From: Sulfoacidibacillus ferrooxidans
GTDB lineage: Bacteria > Bacillota > Bacilli > Alicyclobacillales > SLC66
DNA length: 64,000 nucleotides
Assembly (NCBI RefSeq): GCF_022606465.1
Contig: NZ_JALBUF010000003.1
Span: 124,001 to 188,000, forward strand
Reading direction: 5' to 3'
The first letter of the stretch is position 1. Each line of letters begins with the position of its first letter. A model generated the notes under the pieces. The model had not been told where the DNA came from and searched no databases. It worked only from the letters and a program-made list of their open reading frames with translations. Below, piece after piece: positions 27,065-36,427 of this stretch. The position numbers were made by a program, and so were the translations under genes.

Positions 27065-27136
27065 CTCACTCCTCAGTGTACTATGCTTTAAAAACAGTAT
27101 AGCACAAACCGAGTCAAGTCGTCCTGATCAAGTCCA

Positions 27137-27190
27137 CCCCCTTTCTTATGCAACCATGATGAATTCATGGTTCAAGCATAGTAAAGGGGG
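27137..27190. repeat. Large nested hairpin between spoIIIAH and accB
   Basis: Symmetric arms CCCCCTTT/AAAGGGGG, ATGC/GCAT and AACCATGA/TCATGGTT nest around a five-base loop. It lies about 30 bases beyond the spoIIIAH stop codon. It probably ends or attenuates spoIIIA transcription before accB. No T-tract follows, so another structural role is open. Confidence 0.6.
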
Positions 27191-27218
27191 CTCAGAAAAG
27201 TCATGTGCAAGTATAAAC

Positions 27219-27794
27219 TTAAACGTGGGCGCTAACAATGACTTGATTGGATTGAATGCCTAAGGTTTGCGAAACTAAATCAATCACTTTAACTGCGGAC
27301 GTAGGACTTAAGCTGCTCGCTTCAACCCATACATGAACTTCTCCTTGTGGATTGAAGATAACAAGAGAATCCGGATAAGACGAAGTCAATAAATCGTGAA
27401 TTTTGTTCGCTTCAGCCTGCTGCGTTTGAATCGCAGTTAACTGTGAATAAGCACTGGAGGCAGCTGCTTGACTTACATGCGGATCACTAATCTCATTTTG
27501 CAACGTTTGAATGACCTTTGACTCAGATTGCATTTGATCGAGCGATGTTTGTGCAAACCAGTCATTCGCAAGCGAAGAAGTAGGTTTCGACGCCGGTGCA
27601 GTGCTAGTTGAAGTTTTTGCCACTGTTTTGGTTGCGCCTAAGGAATTAGCGTTTGTTGGAACTACCGAAGTACTCCCGCTAGCGTTGACATCCTGCGTAC
27701 TGGGTGAAGCAGGAGTTCCTAATGTATAGTATCCAATCAACATTAAAGATAGTACCATCATTGTCGAGAGCCACACTGTTTGTCTTTTCACCAT
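27219..27794 (-). CDS. spoIIIAH: Stage III sporulation protein AH
   Basis: A 191-residue bitopic membrane protein. One N-terminal transmembrane segment (about 8-26), a low-complexity Ser/Thr/Ala linker (30-75), a coiled-coil part, and a C-terminal ring-building domain related to YscJ/FliF (about 110-190). In the mother-cell membrane it pairs with forespore SpoIIQ to build the feeding-tube channel. GGGAAG precedes the ATG by 8 bases. It is the last gene of the eight-gene spoIIIA operon. Confidence 0.93.
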   Translation of the reverse strand: MVKRQTVWLSTMMVLSLMLIGYYTLGTPASPSTQDVNASGSTSVVPTNANSLGATKTVAKTSTSTAPASKPTSSLANDWFAQTSLDQMQSESKVIQTLQNEISDPHVSQAAASSAYSQLTAIQTQQAEANKIHDLLTSSYPDSLVIFNPQGEVHVWVEASSLSPTSAVKVIDLVSQTLGIQSNQVIVSAHV

Positions 27795-27844
27795 ATTGTT
27801 CGCTTCCCTTCATACATGATCAATTGATTGTCATAAGACAGGTT

Positions 27845-28477
27845 TTAGCCGCGTGGTAAAACGGTAATTTCATAACTTGGAATACCAAGAGCATCTTGTA
27901 CTGCACCCACAATCTCAGTTTGCATTTGCACGACATCATTTGACTTCGCTACAACAAGCACACCAATGATATGTGGTAATTGCTGCTGTACTACAATCGG
28001 CACTTGGCTTCCATTTGGACCTTGAACAGTAACCATTTGAGTCTGACTCTGCTGTGTTGTTGTCTTTGTCTGACTCCCTGAACCTGTTTGCAACGAAGAC
28101 TGAGTGGACGTCGATGTATTACTGCCATACTTTTCTAAAGGAGTTGAATCTACTGTCACCATGACAAGTGCATCTCTGATGCCACTTATTTGGTCAATCA
28201 TTTTCTCCAACTCATGATCGTAAAACCTTTCATAAGTAATGGCAGTAGATAGGGCCGGATCTGTTGTCGATGTTTGAGTCGTAGCCGCATTGGTTGACGA
28301 TGCCGAACCTACTGATAGAACCCCTTGTCCACTGGGTGGTGGTTTAGACCCATTGCCACCTGATGCCCCAAATACAAGTAACAAAATACCTATTGCAGTT
28401 ACTGCTAATAACCACTTATTTGCAAATAATTTTTTTATTGATGCACCTATCCCATTACATCTCCCCCCTCTCAGCAT
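27845..28477 (-). CDS. spoIIIAG: Stage III sporulation protein AG
   Basis: A 210-residue protein with one transmembrane helix (about 22-38), a Ser/Thr/Gln-rich section, and a C-terminal domain (about 80-210, VMVTVDSTPLEKYG and IIGVLVVAKS) that forms the large SpoIIIAG ring. The in-frame ATG at 28477 lacks a Shine-Dalgarno sequence but lies next to the spoIIIAF stop, so coupling may drive it. The best ribosome-binding site (28461-28468) instead points to an out-of-frame ATG at 28455 that ends after one more codon. Confidence 0.88.
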   Translation of the reverse strand: MLRGGRCNGIGASIKKLFANKWLLAVTAIGILLLVFGASGGNGSKPPPSGQGVLSVGSASSTNAATTQTSTTDPALSTAITYERFYDHELEKMIDQISGIRDALVMVTVDSTPLEKYGSNTSTSTQSSLQTGSGSQTKTTTQQSQTQMVTVQGPNGSQVPIVVQQQLPHIIGVLVVAKSNDVVQMQTEIVGAVQDALGIPSYEITVLPRG

Positions 28478-28482
28478 GTGAA

Positions 28483-29007
28483 CTAGTTACTGACATGCAC
28501 TGCGCTGATTGGCAACCCTAGCGATTCTGCAATTTGTTCTTTTACTTCTTCTTCTAACACAGTGGTCTTAGATGTCTTGTTACTGATAAGGGGCAATGTT
28601 GCATTGACTCCTGTCACAATTGGAGTTCCAGTTGAGTTTACGGTAGTCTCCACCTCTACGGATTGTAACGAGATACCAAGCCCGCTTTGGATTTCCTCTC
28701 GCAACGTAGCAGACAAGTCATTTTGAAAAGCAATATTGCCAGATGCGGTCTGATAATTAGATGATGTTTGTCCTGGAAAACCTGTTGCAAAGAGCGGTCC
28801 GGCAATGTTAGTTTCTAATGCATCCACACTAAAGTGGCTTTCAATAAGGGCTGTTATTGGCGTAAGCATGGTCAACATAACAACTAAACCAAGCACTGTA
28901 CGGACATATTTTTGCAATGAGGTCGTCGGTAATATGAGATCTAAAAATACTGCCAGCAAGATAATCATCACTAGATGCCGCAGCCACTCAGACAAAGCAC
29001 CAATCAC
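28483..29007 (-). CDS. spoIIIAF: Stage III sporulation protein AF
   Basis: A 174-residue protein. Two N-terminal transmembrane segments (about 10-28 and 36-54) are followed by a ring-building-motif domain (about 85-174) ending ESLGLPISAVHVS. It is part of the mother-cell side of the SpoIIIA-SpoIIQ channel. The start is GTG behind GAGGTGA, 4 bases after the spoIIIAE stop. Confidence 0.9.
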   Translation of the reverse strand: MIGALSEWLRHLVMIILLAVFLDLILPTTSLQKYVRTVLGLVVMLTMLTPITALIESHFSVDALETNIAGPLFATGFPGQTSSNYQTASGNIAFQNDLSATLREEIQSGLGISLQSVEVETTVNSTGTPIVTGVNATLPLISNKTSKTTVLEEEVKEQIAESLGLPISAVHVSN

Positions 29008-29011
29008 GATG

Positions 29012-30286
29012 TCACCTCACAAACGCCGTTAGGTTAGTGGCAGCAACTGCAATGACAATGGAAAAGAAAAACATCAAGCCAATGGCTGCAACTGCAGCAA
29101 AAACAAGGCCTAGACTCTTTCCAATCGTCGATAGCGTCGAGATCACAGGTGAGTCTCCTAATGGTTGAAGTAATGCTGCAGATCCGTTATACACTATGGA
29201 CAAGGCTAGTATTTTAAGTGCTGGGAAAGCACAAATTAACAATAATAGAACAGCACTTGCCATCCCTGTTGCATTTTTTACGATGAGCGAGGCACCAGCA
29301 ATCGACTCTGACGCATCTGATAACGCCTTACCGATAACTGGAACTAAATTGCTAGCCACATATTTGGCACTTCGCAGTGCAACGCCATCAGATATACTGG
29401 CAAGCGAACCTTGTACTGACATAATCCCTAAAAATGCGCTCATGCCAAGACCTAAAACTGCAAGGGCCACACTTTTGATAAAACCTGCGAGTGCCGTCAC
29501 TTTATAGCGATCTGACAACGTGCTTACGATAGTCAATACAGCAGAAAAAAAGATTAGTGGTAACACCCAATTGTGTACTATGAGCCCCATGGCATTTACA
29601 ATAAATACTATTAAGGGATGAAACGTTGCAGCTGATGTAAGACCACCTGATGCAGCGATGAGGGCAAGAACAACCGGTAGCGAACCATACATAAAGGCTG
29701 TCATTGTGTCAATCGCACCGCTGGCGTAAGTCGTTGCATCATGAAAGGAGGACACTGCAAGTACGACTAACACCATTTGCGTGACCCAAAAAGCTACTTT
29801 AGCCACCATTTGCGATGCAAACGCGGATTGAACTGTTTCTAACACAGCAGCTAATACTGCTAAGATTAGAATGATCCCAAGTAACCTAGCATTTTCAAAT
29901 AAAGAATCTAGTAGATAGCGAAGTAATCCTTGTAACAGTTGGTGATAATGAAACGACGGATTACCTGGAAAAAACGCAGGAACGAGCTCTCCTTCAGCAG
30001 TCGCAGGAACATAGCCATTATATTGTGTGTCCAATTTGTTCCATGCTTGTTCAATTGCATTTTGAGATACCGATTGATACTGCGTAGTTGCAGTTTGAAG
30101 CGGTGTAGGTACAGTTGTGCTACTGTCTTTAAACGTCGATTGTGGAGGGGGTAGCCCTGATACAGATGGCATCGATTCGTTTGCATACGCATATGGAGCC
30201 ACATGTAAACATGCGATTAGTACAAAAACAAACGCTATCTTATACCATTCTCGTACTGCGAAACGTACGATCTTCATGTGCATCAT
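29012..30286 (-). CDS. spoIIIAE: Stage III sporulation protein AE
   Basis: A 424-residue protein with an N-terminal signal-like segment (about 14-34) and seven to eight further transmembrane helices from residue 130 on. It is the largest membrane component of the SpoIIIA complex. Three candidate ATGs (codons 1, 2 and 4) follow AAGGGAGGTC; the second has the best spacing. The extracytoplasmic N-terminal region (about 35-125) is Pro/Ser/Thr/Gln-rich. Confidence 0.94.
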   Translation of the reverse strand: MMHMKIVRFAVREWYKIAFVFVLIACLHVAPYAYANESMPSVSGLPPPQSTFKDSSTTVPTPLQTATTQYQSVSQNAIEQAWNKLDTQYNGYVPATAEGELVPAFFPGNPSFHYHQLLQGLLRYLLDSLFENARLLGIILILAVLAAVLETVQSAFASQMVAKVAFWVTQMVLVVLAVSSFHDATTYASGAIDTMTAFMYGSLPVVLALIAASGGLTSAATFHPLIVFIVNAMGLIVHNWVLPLIFFSAVLTIVSTLSDRYKVTALAGFIKSVALAVLGLGMSAFLGIMSVQGSLASISDGVALRSAKYVASNLVPVIGKALSDASESIAGASLIVKNATGMASAVLLLLICAFPALKILALSIVYNGSAALLQPLGDSPVISTLSTIGKSLGLVFAAVAAIGLMFFFSIVIAVAATNLTAFVR

Positions 30287-30295
30287 GACCTCCCT

Positions 30296-30682
30296 TCACG
30301 GAAGTAAGTGTGTGACCGTTTCAACTACTGCAGTAACAATCGGTACAGCTAGAACCAATATGGCTAGTTTCCCAACCAGTTCAATCTTTCCAGCAATCGC
30401 TGATACGCCCGCATCTCGTGCAATTTCAGCACCAAATTCCGCAATGTAGGCTATCCCGATAATTTTTATAATTGTGGCGAAAAAAAGCACATTTACATTA
30501 GCTAATTCAGCGAGTCTTTCAATCGGAACAAGCAATCCTGTCAAACGTTGCAATGCAATGAGAAAAAGAAAAACGGAAACCATCAATGTGATCCAAAAGG
30601 CAATTTGCGGTGCCATTTCACGAATAGATGTAATTAACAGCGCTCCGACGAGTCCAAACAGAACAATTTGCAATATGCTCAT
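30296..30682 (-). CDS. spoIIIAD: Stage III sporulation protein AD
   Basis: A 128-residue protein with four transmembrane segments, typical of SpoIIIAD, including ATIIKIIGIAYIAEFGAEIARDAG at about 70-93. It sits 9 bases from spoIIIAC and 9 from spoIIIAE. It is believed to form part of the membrane core together with SpoIIIAC and AE. Confidence 0.93.
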   Translation of the reverse strand: MSILQIVLFGLVGALLITSIREMAPQIAFWITLMVSVFLFLIALQRLTGLLVPIERLAELANVNVLFFATIIKIIGIAYIAEFGAEIARDAGVSAIAGKIELVGKLAILVLAVPIVTAVVETVTHLLP

Positions 30683-30691
30683 AGCGCACCT

Positions 30692-30895
30692 TTATTGAAT
30701 GCTAAAGACATCGCGGATTTCCAAAAACAAATGGCTAATATTCGTCACAACAACCGCTGCAACTAGTACTAACGCGCTAATCGTTACAAGAGTTGCAATT
30801 TCATCTCGACCGGATTGCTTTAACAAACTAGATAAAATAGCCGCTGCAATTCCGACGACTGCAATCTGAAAGATAACGTGCAGTTCAAGACTCAT
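30692..30895 (-). CDS. spoIIIAC: Stage III sporulation protein AC
   Basis: A 67-residue protein with two transmembrane helices (about 7-24 and 35-55) and the connecting LLKQSGRDEIATLV segment common to SpoIIIAC/AD. Length matches the family (about 68). Confidence 0.94.
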   Translation of the reverse strand: MSLELHVIFQIAVVGIAAAILSSLLKQSGRDEIATLVTISALVLVAAVVVTNISHLFLEIRDVFSIQ

Positions 30896-30913
30896 AAGTG
30901 AGTCCTCCTCAAA

Positions 30914-31447
30914 CTAAATAAGCATGACAACGATGAGTACACCTGCCAATACCCCAAGCGTCTGATATACGCGTTCATAGCGGGTTCTTTCTTCCATTGC
31001 GTCTCGTTCACGATCATTCAGTAGCGCAAGCGCTGCATCTAATTGTGCGGCTTGCTCAACTACGCCTGTCATTCCGATGGAGTGACCCAGACTCTCTAAA
31101 ATGTGAACATCTTCTGTAGACAAATGTAGTTTTGGAAGATGTTGTTGCAAAGCATCTCGCCATGCTTCAAATGCCGTACTGCCTGGATGTCCCAACGCTT
31201 CTGATGCGGTTATAAATAACTCACTAAGTGCATGACCTGCTTGTCCTTGCCGACTTGCGTGCAAAAATGCTTCCTGTAAAGGCAATCGTTGATAACTAAT
31301 ATCCGCTCGCAGTGACCTTAGCATCGCAGCCAATTGACGCAATTCTTGTGGTCGAGCGCGAAAGTATAGCGAGAATTGACGACCATACACAGCACTACCT
31401 ACCATGACAATGCTAGCTCCTGCGATTTGCCATAGGGTCGGATTCAC
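30914..31447 (-). CDS. spoIIIAB: Stage III sporulation protein AB
   Basis: A 177-residue protein with N- and C-terminal hydrophobic segments and a helical middle resembling the type II secretion GspF fold (RPQELRQLAAMLRSLRADISY; LPLQEAF). The start is GTG, with GAGGTG 7 bases ahead. It overlaps the end of spoIIIAA by 35 bases, so the two are coupled. Confidence 0.94.
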   Translation of the reverse strand: MNPTLWQIAGASIVMVGSAVYGRQFSLYFRARPQELRQLAAMLRSLRADISYQRLPLQEAFLHASRQGQAGHALSELFITASEALGHPGSTAFEAWRDALQQHLPKLHLSTEDVHILESLGHSIGMTGVVEQAAQLDAALALLNDRERDAMEERTRYERVYQTLGVLAGVLIVVMLI

Positions 31448-32384
31448 CGCGTTTCACCTCGCGAAATCTTCGATCGTATACATGTTCAACAGTCCCTGGT
31501 CCTAAACGCCGACTCAAAAATATAAAACGGTCGATAGCACCTTGGGTCAAGAGTGTACGAAGTGCTGGCCTTTGTTTTAAATCTTCCATAGAATTGGCAT
31601 GAACTGTGCCAATAAATCGGACTCCAGCACGAGCAATATCGAGTATTGCCTTCACATCTGCTACACTCCCAATTTCATCGGTCATCACAATATGAGGTGC
31701 CATTGCCCGCAGCATCAGATACATTCCCTGCACTTTAGGACACCCATCTAATACATCTGTTGATTGACCGATATCAAACTGTGGAACACCTTGGTGACAA
31801 GCTGCAATTTCTGAGCGCTCGTCCACAATGGAAACGGCACGTGCAGAGAGTTTTGGATGAAGTTCACCATTACCCAAAAGTCTTGCGAGATCCCGTAAAA
31901 TAGTCGTTTTGCCACACATCGGCGGCCCGACAATCAGTATTGATTGCAATTGACCCCACTCATCCAATACAAATGGCGCCAAACTTTTCGAACAATGCAA
32001 GATCTGCCGAGCGACCCGTATGTTTAACGAGGCAATATCCCTGATGGTGACAATGTGATCTTGTTCATCTACTACAGTACGACCAGCAACGCCGACACGA
32101 TGTCCCCCAGGTAACGTAAGGTATCCATATCGCAGTTGCGCTTCGACTGCATAATAAGAAGAACCGGTAACTGCTGAAATCACATGCCGTAACTGCTCCA
32201 TGGTCACCACAGGACGGGCATAATCACGCAATCCTACTAATTCGAAAGGCCTCAGTGCACGAAGGCGAATTTCCTCAATTCTGCCTGCTGCATTCGGTTC
32301 TAACCCATCAATGATGCCACGCAAAGCCTGAGGTAGTAACTTTGAGATACTCGCCACTTCACTGATTGCTGATAGTTCGGGCAT
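31413..32384 (-). CDS. spoIIIAA: Stage III sporulation protein AA (secretion-type ATPase)
   Basis: A 323-residue AAA-type ATPase related to GspE/VirB11 secretion ATPases. Walker A is GPPMCGKTT (residues 153-161). A Walker B/DE segment is HIVMTDEIG, followed by GTVHANS. It powers the mother-cell to forespore channel. GAGGTG precedes the ATG. A sigma-E-like promoter is found 50-80 bases upstream, as expected for this mother-cell operon. Confidence 0.96.
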   Translation of the reverse strand: MPELSAISEVASISKLLPQALRGIIDGLEPNAAGRIEEIRLRALRPFELVGLRDYARPVVTMEQLRHVISAVTGSSYYAVEAQLRYGYLTLPGGHRVGVAGRTVVDEQDHIVTIRDIASLNIRVARQILHCSKSLAPFVLDEWGQLQSILIVGPPMCGKTTILRDLARLLGNGELHPKLSARAVSIVDERSEIAACHQGVPQFDIGQSTDVLDGCPKVQGMYLMLRAMAPHIVMTDEIGSVADVKAILDIARAGVRFIGTVHANSMEDLKQRPALRTLLTQGAIDRFIFLSRRLGPGTVEHVYDRRFREVKRGESDPMANRRS

Positions 32385-32430
32385 ATCTCATTCACCTCGC
32401 AACACGTAATGCTATTTACTTAACTAGTCC

Positions 32431-32461
32431 AATGTATATGGGACGAGATCTGCATTTATAC
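32431..32461 (-). promoter_or_regulatory. Possible sigma-E promoter of the spoIIIA operon
   Basis: On the minus strand, TATACATT (32431-32438) fits the sigma-E -10 CATACAnT except for its first base. GTATAAAT (32454-32461), 15 bases upstream, partly resembles the -35. The position and the gene's known mother-cell expression support it. Confidence 0.35.
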
Positions 32462-32582
32462 CATATGTAATTGGTAGACTTATCGCAGTCATGTTTAGGA
32501 AGAAATAGTTGCACAGAATTGAAAGCAAGTGGATAAACATAAGAAGAGGTTAGATTTCGTGTCCTCATGGAAGGGGTTGACC

Positions 32583-32711
32583 ATGTCGGATACATTTGCA
32601 GTCATTACACGCTGGATCGTTGTTTTTCTAATTATATTCCTCCTTTGCATGGTGCTGGTCTTTAGTTGGATGAAACGGCCTAAGCAATTAGGGAGTGCTG
32701 TTAGCGCATGA
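32583..32711 (+). CDS. 42-residue single-pass membrane protein, unknown
   Basis: A tiny protein: a short N-terminus (MSDTFAVITRW), one strongly hydrophobic helix (about 10-28), and a basic tail (WMKRPKQ). AAGGGG precedes the ATG by 7 bases. A strong terminator follows in this direction, and a -35/-10 candidate (TTGCAC at 32509, GATAAA at 32532, 17-base spacer) lies upstream, so the gene looks expressed. It resembles no named family that I recognise. It is divergent from spoIIIAA and convergent with efp. A longer in-frame start at 32529 is less likely. Confidence 0.6.
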   Translation: MSDTFAVITRWIVVFLIIFLLCMVLVFSWMKRPKQLGSAVSA

Positions 32712-32746
32712 TGCAAGCTATCTGTCAAAGCGCAAAAAGTCTTCGC

Positions 32747-32785
32747 AAAAGGCTTCCCTATGCTTACTGATAAGGGAAGCCTTTT
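32747..32785. terminator. Bidirectional terminator between the small membrane gene and efp
   Basis: A perfect 13-bp stem AAAAGGCTTCCCT / AGGGAAGCCTTTT with a 13-base loop, flanked by A and T runs. It serves both convergent units. Confidence 0.88.
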
Positions 32786-32808
32786 TGCCAAAGCAATGAC
32801 TAATAAAA

Positions 32809-33366
32809 TTACGCACGTGAAACGTATAATCCTGAGCGTGTATCAATGATTAAATGGTCACCTGTATTAACAAAAAAAGGTACTTGTACCGAATATCCTG
32901 TTTCCATTTTGGCAGGCTTACTACCGCCTGTTGCCGTATCACCACGAATACCAGGTTCAGTTTCGACTACCTCTAACTCTACTGTGTTTGGTAAATCGAC
33001 GCCAATTGCAGCACCATCATAAAGCATCACAACACAATTCATATTCTCTTTCAAAAAATTTAGTTCATATTCTAATTGATCATGACTGATCGACAATTGT
33101 TCAAATGACTCAGTGTCCATAAATGTATAATTGTCACCATCGGCATACAAGTATTGCATCTGTCTATTTTCAATTCGCGCACGAGCTACTTTTTCACCAG
33201 CGCGAAAAGTCATTTCTTTCACTCCGCCAGTGCGAATATTTTTTAATTTGGTACGGACAAAGGCTGCACCTTTGCCAGGTTTCACGTGCATAAATTCAAT
33301 GACGCGCCATATAGCGCCATCATATTCAATGGTAACACCTGTACGGAAATCGTTACTTGAGATCAT
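32809..33366 (-). CDS. efp: Elongation factor P
   Basis: A 185-residue, three-domain beta-barrel protein that rescues ribosomes stalled at polyproline. The N-terminal KOW-like domain holds the loop KPGKGAAF with K32 at the tip, the residue modified in many bacteria. The C-terminal part ends [18 protein letters not shown] precedes the ATG. It follows the M24 peptidase gene (as B. subtilis yqhT-efp). Confidence 0.97.
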   Translation of the reverse strand: MISSNDFRTGVTIEYDGAIWRVIEFMHVKPGKGAAFVRTKLKNIRTGGVKEMTFRAGEKVARARIENRQMQYLYADGDNYTFMDTESFEQLSISHDQLEYELNFLKENMNCVVMLYDGAAIGVDLPNTVELEVVETEPGIRGDTATGGSKPAKMETGYSVQVPFFVNTGDHLIIDTRSGLYVSRA

Positions 33367-33392
33367 AGTTCATTTCCTACCCCCCATACAAA

Positions 33393-34460
33393 TTATAAAA
33401 TAAGCAAATCTTTAGTCGACTGTGTTAGACAATAGGAACCATTCTTTGTCACCACGATGTCGTCCTCTATGCGCACTCCGCAAAATCCAGAAACATAAAC
33501 CCCTGGTTCTACAGTAACCACCATTCCTTCTTGTAACACATCTTGTGACTGTTGTGCAAGTCGGGGAGCTTCATGAACGGCTAATCCGAGACCATGTCCT
33601 AATGAGTGACCAAAGTTTTCCCCATAGCCAGCGTGTACAATGACATCGCGCGCGACCGTATCTGCCTCTTGTCCCGTCATTCCAGCATGAATCGCACTAA
33701 GGGCTGTCGTCTGTGCTTTATACACAACATCATAGATTTCACGCTGCCGTGAACTTACTTCTCCAATACCTACAGTTCTCGTCATATCAGAAGCATATCC
33801 ATTGTAACGCGCACCAAAATCAAGCGTAATTAAATCTCCTGTTTGAATGACACGATCTGATGCTACTCCATGTGGCATCGAAGATCGTTCTCCACTTGCC
33901 ACAATGGTGTCAAACGAAACACCCGTCGCCCCTTGTTTTTGCATAAAAACAAGTAATTCCAAGGCTACATCGCGCTCTGTCACGCCTTTTTGCAACCATT
34001 GCGTTACATGAGTAAATGCAGCATCAGCGATTTCCGCCGCAATTTTCATCGTAGCTATTTCAGAATCTTCTTTAACCATTCGTACATTTTCAATCACATT
34101 TACAACAGGAACAAGTACAACATGCGGAATTGTCTTTGCTAATTGTTGATAAGTAGCAAAACTGACCGACTCTGGTTCAAATCCTAAACGACGAATCTTT
34201 TTATCGGCAATATAGTCAGCTAGCGAAGTCATCCACTTTGCGGCATGTAAATGCACGGTTGACTCCTTTGCTTCATATGCAGACTGCTCTGCATACCGTG
34301 AATCGGTGAGTAACAGAGTCTCCTGTGCAGTGATAACGACATAGCCAGATGAGCCAGAAAAACCAGTCATGTAGCGACGGTTTTCTGGAGAAAATGTAAG
34401 AAATCCATCTACCTCATATGAGGCTAGTTGTAACCATACCTTGTCACGCCGATGCTTCAT
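33393..34460 (-). CDS. M24 Xaa-Pro aminopeptidase/dipeptidase (YqhT-like)
   Basis: A 355-residue cytoplasmic metallopeptidase with a creatinase-like N-domain and a pita-bread C-domain. All five metal ligands are visible: D in TLDFGARYNG, D in SDMTRTVG, H in GHSLGHGLG, E in VEPGVY and E in RIEDDIV. It removes or splits proline-containing N-termini; the exact substrate is unknown. The ATG at 34460 was chosen because AAAGGGG lies ahead; the GTG three codons upstream has no signal. It is directly upstream of efp. Confidence 0.93.
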   Translation of the reverse strand: MKHRRDKVWLQLASYEVDGFLTFSPENRRYMTGFSGSSGYVVITAQETLLLTDSRYAEQSAYEAKESTVHLHAAKWMTSLADYIADKKIRRLGFEPESVSFATYQQLAKTIPHVVLVPVVNVIENVRMVKEDSEIATMKIAAEIADAAFTHVTQWLQKGVTERDVALELLVFMQKQGATGVSFDTIVASGERSSMPHGVASDRVIQTGDLITLDFGARYNGYASDMTRTVGIGEVSSRQREIYDVVYKAQTTALSAIHAGMTGQEADTVARDVIVHAGYGENFGHSLGHGLGLAVHEAPRLAQQSQDVLQEGMVVTVEPGVYVSGFCGVRIEDDIVVTKNGSYCLTQSTKDLLIL

Positions 34461-34481
34461 ACAACACACCCCTTTACGATT

Positions 34482-34913
34482 TCATTGTGCATGTAAAGCA
34501 AGCAGTGCAAGTTCATATCCAAGAGACCCGAATCCAGAGATCTGACCTTTTGCTACAGGTGCAATTACAGAGTGTGAACGAAATGATTCCCGCGCATAGA
34601 TATTTGATAAGTGCACTTCAATCACAGGAAATTGAACGGCTGCGACAGCATCGCGTAATGCGATACTATAGTGAGTATAGGCTCCAGGATTAAAGACGCA
34701 ACCTGCTGTCCCATCACGCATTGCACATTGGAGTGCATCAATCAATGCACCCTCACTATTGGACTGGAAACTTTCTACCAAGCAAGAAAGCTCTTCTCCT
34801 TTTTTACGCAACCTCTCATCAATTTCAGCTAATGTTTCAAATCCATATACTGTTGGCTCTCTTTGACCTAATATATTTAGATTAGGTCCATGCAAAACGA
34901 GGATTTTCTTCAC
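34482..34913 (-). CDS. aroQ: 3-dehydroquinate dehydratase, type II
   Basis: A 143-residue shikimate-pathway enzyme that dehydrates 3-dehydroquinate. It begins KKILVLHGPNLNILG. The catalytic tyrosine is Y23 in EPTVYG. NPGAYTHYSIALRDA and VHLSNIYARE supply the other active-site residues, and FRSHSVI is typical. The start is GTG with GGGGAG ahead. aroK for a later step lies near 45 kb. Confidence 0.96.
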   Translation of the reverse strand: MKKILVLHGPNLNILGQREPTVYGFETLAEIDERLRKKGEELSCLVESFQSNSEGALIDALQCAMRDGTAGCVFNPGAYTHYSIALRDAVAAVQFPVIEVHLSNIYARESFRSHSVIAPVAKGQISGFGSLGYELALLALHAQ

Positions 34914-34960
34914 CCATACTCACTCCCCCATATTTTGCGATGCTGTGTCCATCGAGAAAG

Positions 34961-36427
34961 CTACTCTGGTTGATATCGAAGGATAGGATTACGCGCAGCT
35001 GTCGTCTCATCCAGTCGATTGATCATTGTCGTGTGTGGCGCAAGTTTCACCATATCAGGATCTTCCACCGCTTCTCGCGCTATTTGAATCATAACATCTG
35101 CAAATGCGTCTAATGTTTCACGACTCTCTGATTCGGTAGGCTCAATCATGAGCGCTTCTTCCACATTGAGGGGAAAGTATATGGTAGGTGGATGATATCC
35201 AAAATCAAGAATCCGTTTTGCAATATCCAGCGTTTTTACACCAGTAGGTTTAAACGATTTCCCTGACAATACAAACTCATGTTTGCACATGCTCTGAAAT
35301 GGCACATGATAATAGGGAGCTAATCGATGCAATAAATAATTTGCATTGAGAACAGCATCTTGTGATACTCGTCGCAAACCATCCGGTCCCATGGTGCGGA
35401 TATACGCATAGGCTCGAAGTAAGATACCAAAATTCCCATAAAACCCTTTTACTTTTCCAATACTTTGTGGTCTATTGTAATCTAAATAGAAAGATCCATC
35501 ATCTGAACGTGCGACCATAGGTTTTGGTAAGAATGGAATTAGATCAGCTTTTACTCCGACCGGACCCGCTCCAGGCCCACCACCGCCATGAGGCGTTGAA
35601 AAAGTTTTATGCAAGTTGAGATGAACCACATCAAACCCCATATCACCAGGACGTGCATATCCTAAAATTGCATTGGCATTTGCCCCATCATAGTACAAAA
35701 GCCCACCCGCATCATGTACGATTTCAGCAATTTCTATAATCTGCTCTTCAAATAAACCTAGAGTACTTGGATTCGTCAACATTAAAGCAGCTGTATCCGA
35801 GCCTACTACTGCTCGCAGTGCATCAAGGTCGACTCCACCACGTGCATTAGAGCGAACCGTAATCGTTGTGAAACCAGCAGCCACAGCGCTCGCAGGATTT
35901 GTGCCATGTGCAGAATCAGGAACAATCACTTTGGTGCGCTTTTCTTTTCGCTGTTCGTGATACGCACGAATCATCATCAGGCCGGTCCATTCACCTGCTG
36001 CACCTGCAGCTGGTTGTAAACTCACAGCATCCATGCCAGTAATTTCTGCCAGGAATGTTTGAAGTGAAAAAAGCACCTCAAGCGAACCTTGCACTGTATC
36101 TACAGGTTGATAGGGATGAATATCTGCAAATCCGGTGAGACGCGCAACAGCTTCATTGCGCTTTGGATTATATTTCATTGTGCATGACCCAAGTGGATAA
36201 AATCCTGAATCTACTCCATGATTGCGCGTTGACAATCCAGTATAGTGCCGAATCAGATCCACCTCAGATAGTTCGGGCAACAAGGGCGTTTCTGTGCGTA
36301 GAAATTCTTTTGGTAATTCGTCTGTCAGATCGACCTCAGGTACATCTAGAGCAGGTAAACTATACGCCGCTCGGCCCGGTTTACTGAGTTCAAAAATAAT
36401 TGGGTAATCTACTGTTTGCCTACTCAT
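34961..36427 (-). CDS. gcvPB: Glycine dehydrogenase (decarboxylating) subunit 2
   Basis: A 488-residue PLP-dependent subunit of the glycine cleavage P-protein. The PLP lysine is in [19 protein letters not shown] (about residues 270-290). The N-terminus begins [12 protein letters not shown]. Its ATG overlaps the gcvPA stop as ATGA. The two-subunit P-protein arrangement is usual in Firmicutes. Confidence 0.97.
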   Translation of the reverse strand: MSRQTVDYPIIFELSKPGRAAYSLPALDVPEVDLTDELPKEFLRTETPLLPELSEVDLIRHYTGLSTRNHGVDSGFYPLGSCTMKYNPKRNEAVARLTGFADIHPYQPVDTVQGSLEVLFSLQTFLAEITGMDAVSLQPAAGAAGEWTGLMMIRAYHEQRKEKRTKVIVPDSAHGTNPASAVAAGFTTITVRSNARGGVDLDALRAVVGSDTAALMLTNPSTLGLFEEQIIEIAEIVHDAGGLLYYDGANANAILGYARPGDMGFDVVHLNLHKTFSTPHGGGGPGAGPVGVKADLIPFLPKPMVARSDDGSFYLDYNRPQSIGKVKGFYGNFGILLRAYAYIRTMGPDGLRRVSQDAVLNANYLLHRLAPYYHVPFQSMCKHEFVLSGKSFKPTGVKTLDIAKRILDFGYHPPTIYFPLNVEEALMIEPTESESRETLDAFADVMIQIAREAVEDPDMVKLAPHTTMINRLDETTAARNPILRYQPE

